Source: Brenneria alni (GTDB lineage: Bacteria > Pseudomonadota > Gammaproteobacteria > Enterobacterales > Enterobacteriaceae). From it: a stretch of DNA of 64,000 bases. Under the pieces are notes generated by a model. The model did no database searches. It was not told the DNA's origin and saw only the letters and a program-made list of their open reading frames with translations. This document shows positions 62,190 to 64,000 of this stretch, piece by piece. The stretch is from assembly GCF_003666245.1 (NCBI RefSeq), contig NZ_MJLZ01000006.1, positions 56,782 through 120,781 of the forward strand, written 5' to 3'. A program made the translations under genes and the position numbers. Positions within the stretch are counted from its first letter, which is position 1; every line of letters begins with the position of its first letter.

Positions 62190-63719
62190 ATGAGAATCCC
62201 AAATAGTCTACTCAACACTGTTCGGCACGATATAGTTTATGCTGAAACGCTGAAAAAAGAAGCCTTATCGCCTATCCAAAAAGGAGCTGAAAGGCTTTCC
62301 CGGTTCTCTAAGCACGAGAAAGAAAGTTCTTCGTCAGACATGAAAAATCATGCCGATTCTGGGGGGAATTCACATGGGAAAAAGGACGGGGGAGGCAGTA
62401 CGTCCCGTCCACGTTATCTGGCGGCGAAATATACTTTGGGCATAGCCGCATCGGCCTATATCTACGAGAAAGTCAGCAATGATTTTTTCCTTTCCACCAC
62501 TTCATTGCATGATGGAAAAGGAGGGTTTGTCAGTAACGACAGACTTAATAAAGCTGCCCGCGCCGCAGAAATATATTTTCAACGTTACCAAAATAGCCCA
62601 TCGGAAATACAACAGCAGAAAAAAAGTAATCTTGATATTATGAAACGATGTGGCAATAACCAGTTCTTCACCATGACAGACTATCGGGCTGCCACTAAAA
62701 CGCATCTTATACACAGAGCGAATACTGAAAGAGCAAATCAGTCGTTAACCAAAAGCATAAACTGTTTAAAAGGGAAATGGGTAAAGGCAGAGTATGTTGC
62801 TAAATATAATCCGCCACATGTTCCGAAAGATCCAGATATCACAAAGAGTCATATATATGACGAGAAAAATAAATACTCTTTATCGGGCGTTCCTAATGAA
62901 AAGACCGGTGCTAGCGGATACGTTTCAAAATCGATTACCCATCCATTCGTACTCAATAACTACTCACACTTTAAAAAAACTTCTGAAGAAAATGGCCTGA
63001 CGCTGAGGCAACTTATGGATAAGCTGGAAGCGCAGCTACAAAAGGATAAAAAGCTCGGCAAGGAAGTGCAGTTTGTTGCCGGACAGACCATCCTGAACGC
63101 TAGACAAGTTTATGCTCATGACGAACTATGGGGGCATTCCGAAAAAATCATTATGAAGACACTGGCTGAACATGGGATGTTATCGCTAGCAGAGACTTAC
63201 AAAATAGATGAGAGTTTGATGTTTGAAGATCCTGCAAAAAACATATTTAAAAGAAATACAGGAACCATAGGGCCGAAGCTACATAAAATTGAAACGCATT
63301 ATAAATCATTTTTGCTGAGAAACGATCCCGTTGCACTGAAAGACTTTAAGATAATGGCCAACTCAAAAAACATGGAAAATCTGGCTCTTGCTCATTTTAA
63401 ACTTAACGAGAACGGAGATGGTTTTGAAGACAGTTCAGGACTGGGCGATTCTTTTACCAGTGTTAACGCCACAGCTTGTATAAACCATGCGAGATTGATG
63501 AGTGGTGAAGAACGATTGTCTAAATATGATGTGGAGGTTCTTATCTGTTGCCTTAATGCTGTTTATGATGATGCATCAGGTATTCGACACACACTTCATG
63601 AAGTTGCCAGGGGATGCTTTGCTGGGGCAGGTTACACCGTAGAGGATGCTGATAAATTTTACGCAGACGTGTGCAGAAATGCCAGCATGGAATTTTATGG
63701 TGGTAAGACTCTTGCTTGA
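62190..63719 (+). CDS. Putative type III secretion effector, family not recognised
   Basis: 509 residues under a good hrp box. I do not recognise the family. The first 75 residues are polar and Ser/Gly/Lys-rich (KESSSSDMKNHADSGGNSHG) as in type III secretion signals, with no Sec signal. A short hydrophobic stretch (YTLGIAASAYIYE) lies near residue 83. The rest is soluble, Lys-rich; the C-terminal part (NATACINHARLMSGEERLSK, ICCLNAVYDDASGIRHTLHE, VARGCFAGAGY) has a Cys/His/Asp-rich block that could be catalytic, but I see no known motif (no HExxH). AT-rich compared with neighbours. The start has no strong ribosome site; the next Met is residue 51. It ends 79 bp before dif. Likely acquired. Confidence 0.7.
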   Translation: MRIPNSLLNTVRHDIVYAETLKKEALSPIQKGAERLSRFSKHEKESSSSDMKNHADSGGNSHGKKDGGGSTSRPRYLAAKYTLGIAASAYIYEKVSNDFFLSTTSLHDGKGGFVSNDRLNKAARAAEIYFQRYQNSPSEIQQQKKSNLDIMKRCGNNQFFTMTDYRAATKTHLIHRANTERANQSLTKSINCLKGKWVKAEYVAKYNPPHVPKDPDITKSHIYDEKNKYSLSGVPNEKTGASGYVSKSITHPFVLNNYSHFKKTSEENGLTLRQLMDKLEAQLQKDKKLGKEVQFVAGQTILNARQVYAHDELWGHSEKIIMKTLAEHGMLSLAETYKIDESLMFEDPAKNIFKRNTGTIGPKLHKIETHYKSFLLRNDPVALKDFKIMANSKNMENLALAHFKLNENGDGFEDSSGLGDSFTSVNATACINHARLMSGEERLSKYDVEVLICCLNAVYDDASGIRHTLHEVARGCFAGAGYTVEDADKFYADVCRNASMEFYGGKTLA

Positions 63720-63798
63720 GGATCTTTCGAGATGCTGTGCTGTAAATCGTCGGGCGGGTGACACACAGTTTGTTGCTTATCATCAAAACATAAATTCA

Positions 63799-63826
63799 AT
63801 TTAACATAATATACATTATGCGAACC
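63799..63826 (-). other. dif: dif site (XerC/XerD recombination site)
   Basis: On the minus strand the XerC arm GGTTCGCATAA, central TGTATA and XerD arm TTATGTTAAAT match E. coli dif at 27 of 28 positions (T for G at position 4). XerCD resolve chromosome dimers here. Its place next to Ter, matS sites and converging KOPS supports a functional terminus. Confidence 0.95.
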
Positions 63827-63840
63827 AAGATAAGGATGGG

Positions 63841-63858
63841 CGGGAACTGGCGTTCCCG
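63841..63858. repeat. Small hairpin next to dif
   Basis: CGGGAAC, loop TGGC and GTTCCCG form a perfect 7-bp stem 14 bases from dif; on the minus strand it follows the last gene and might be a weak terminator. Confidence 0.4.
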
Positions 63859-63864
63859 GTGCTG

Positions 63865-63999
63865 TCATGGTGTTAGTTTGTTTGTTAGTTCATTAGTTTG
63901 TTTGTTCTGCGGTACTGAATCAAACATCACTTCTTCAGTACCCCGTGTTAAATCGTGCCGGATAATTTGGAAATCAAGCGGCTCTTCCTCTTCATTAAG
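63865..63999 (-). CDS. C-terminal end of an unidentified protein, running off the window
   Basis: 44 residues to the stop, open to the window edge: LNEEEEPLDFQIIRHDLTRG then TEEVMFDSVPQ. Its tail NKQTNELTNKLTP comes from a repeated TTAGTTTGTTTGTT (63873-63903). Composition looks coding (acidic run, then a basic/polar tail). The family is unknown and only this end is visible. Confidence 0.45.
   Translation of the reverse strand, partial: LNEEEEPLDFQIIRHDLTRGTEEVMFDSVPQNKQTNELTNKLTP
63873..63903. repeat. Direct repeat in the tail of the last gene
   Basis: Two copies of TTAGTTTGTTTGTT separated by three bases, 47 bp from dif. They give the repetitive NKQTNELTNK end of the partial minus-strand protein. 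Confidence 0.6.
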
Positions 64000-64000
64000 G

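Noticed and set aside
62190..63719. Assigning the effector to a known family such as HopX/AvrPphE or an M27 protease
   Set aside because: The catalytic motifs of those families (e.g. GCGNC-like or HExxH) are not visible.

Overview
The window is a 64 kb piece of an enterobacterial chromosome. Gene content and order follow the Escherichia coli opp-tonB-trp-topA-cysB block and then the rsx-add-manA-fumC-tus-mlc block, with rearrangements. A separate trpG, a complete araFGH-araC locus, a glucosyl/mannosyl-3-phosphoglycerate-type osmolyte pair and an HrpL-type promoter in front of an effector-like gene together suggest a plant-associated member of the Pectobacteriaceae (Dickeya, Pectobacterium, Brenneria or Lonsdalea type). 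The genus cannot be fixed from the sequence alone.

Layout: 1-1455 end of the opp operon (oppD partial, oppF); 1490-5844 yciU, clsA, yciY, a divergent chemoreceptor, yciI; 6039-10249 tonB, yciA, yciB, yciC, a YkgJ-type protein, ompW; 10300-17159 the trp operon on the minus strand (trpE, G, D, CF, B, A) with leader peptide, attenuator, operator and promoter; 17315-20056 rnm, yciO, rluB; 20093-22095 a small AT-rich island (truncated LacI-type regulator, MITE-like repeat, GT9-like gene) flanked by two versions of the btuR 3' end; 22027-30153 btuR, yciK, sohB, yciN, topA, cysB, nth; 30150-35638 the rsxABCDGE electron-transport operon; 35975-44185 L-arabinose genes (araBA diverging from araFGH-araC, no araD); 44234-54534 ydgJ, add, an ACR3/BASS-type permease, ydgA, manA, fumC, tus with its Ter site, ynfM; 54950-61902 mlc, bioD2, ynfD, ynfB, ydfG, an alpha/beta hydrolase, gpgS-like and mpgP-like genes; 62190-63719 the effector-like gene; 63799-63826 the dif site; then the end of a minus-strand gene that runs off the window.

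The right part of the window is the replication terminus. It has a dif site matching E. coli dif at all but one position, a perfect Ter core directly upstream of tus, three perfect matS (MatP) sites plus one near match, and at least six FtsK-orienting GGGNAGGG motifs that all point right, toward dif. The Ter orientation agrees: it would pass forks moving right toward dif and block forks moving left away from it.

Most interesting points: (1) a 509-residue protein of unrecognised family under a textbook hrp box (GGAACT-N16-CCACTAA), ending 79 bp from dif, most likely an unrecognised type III secretion effector; (2) the island at rluB/btuR, whose left edge still carries an in-frame but decayed btuR 3' end, so it looks inserted into or exchanged at that gene end; (3) the MITE-like repeat that coincides with the truncation of the LacI-type gene.
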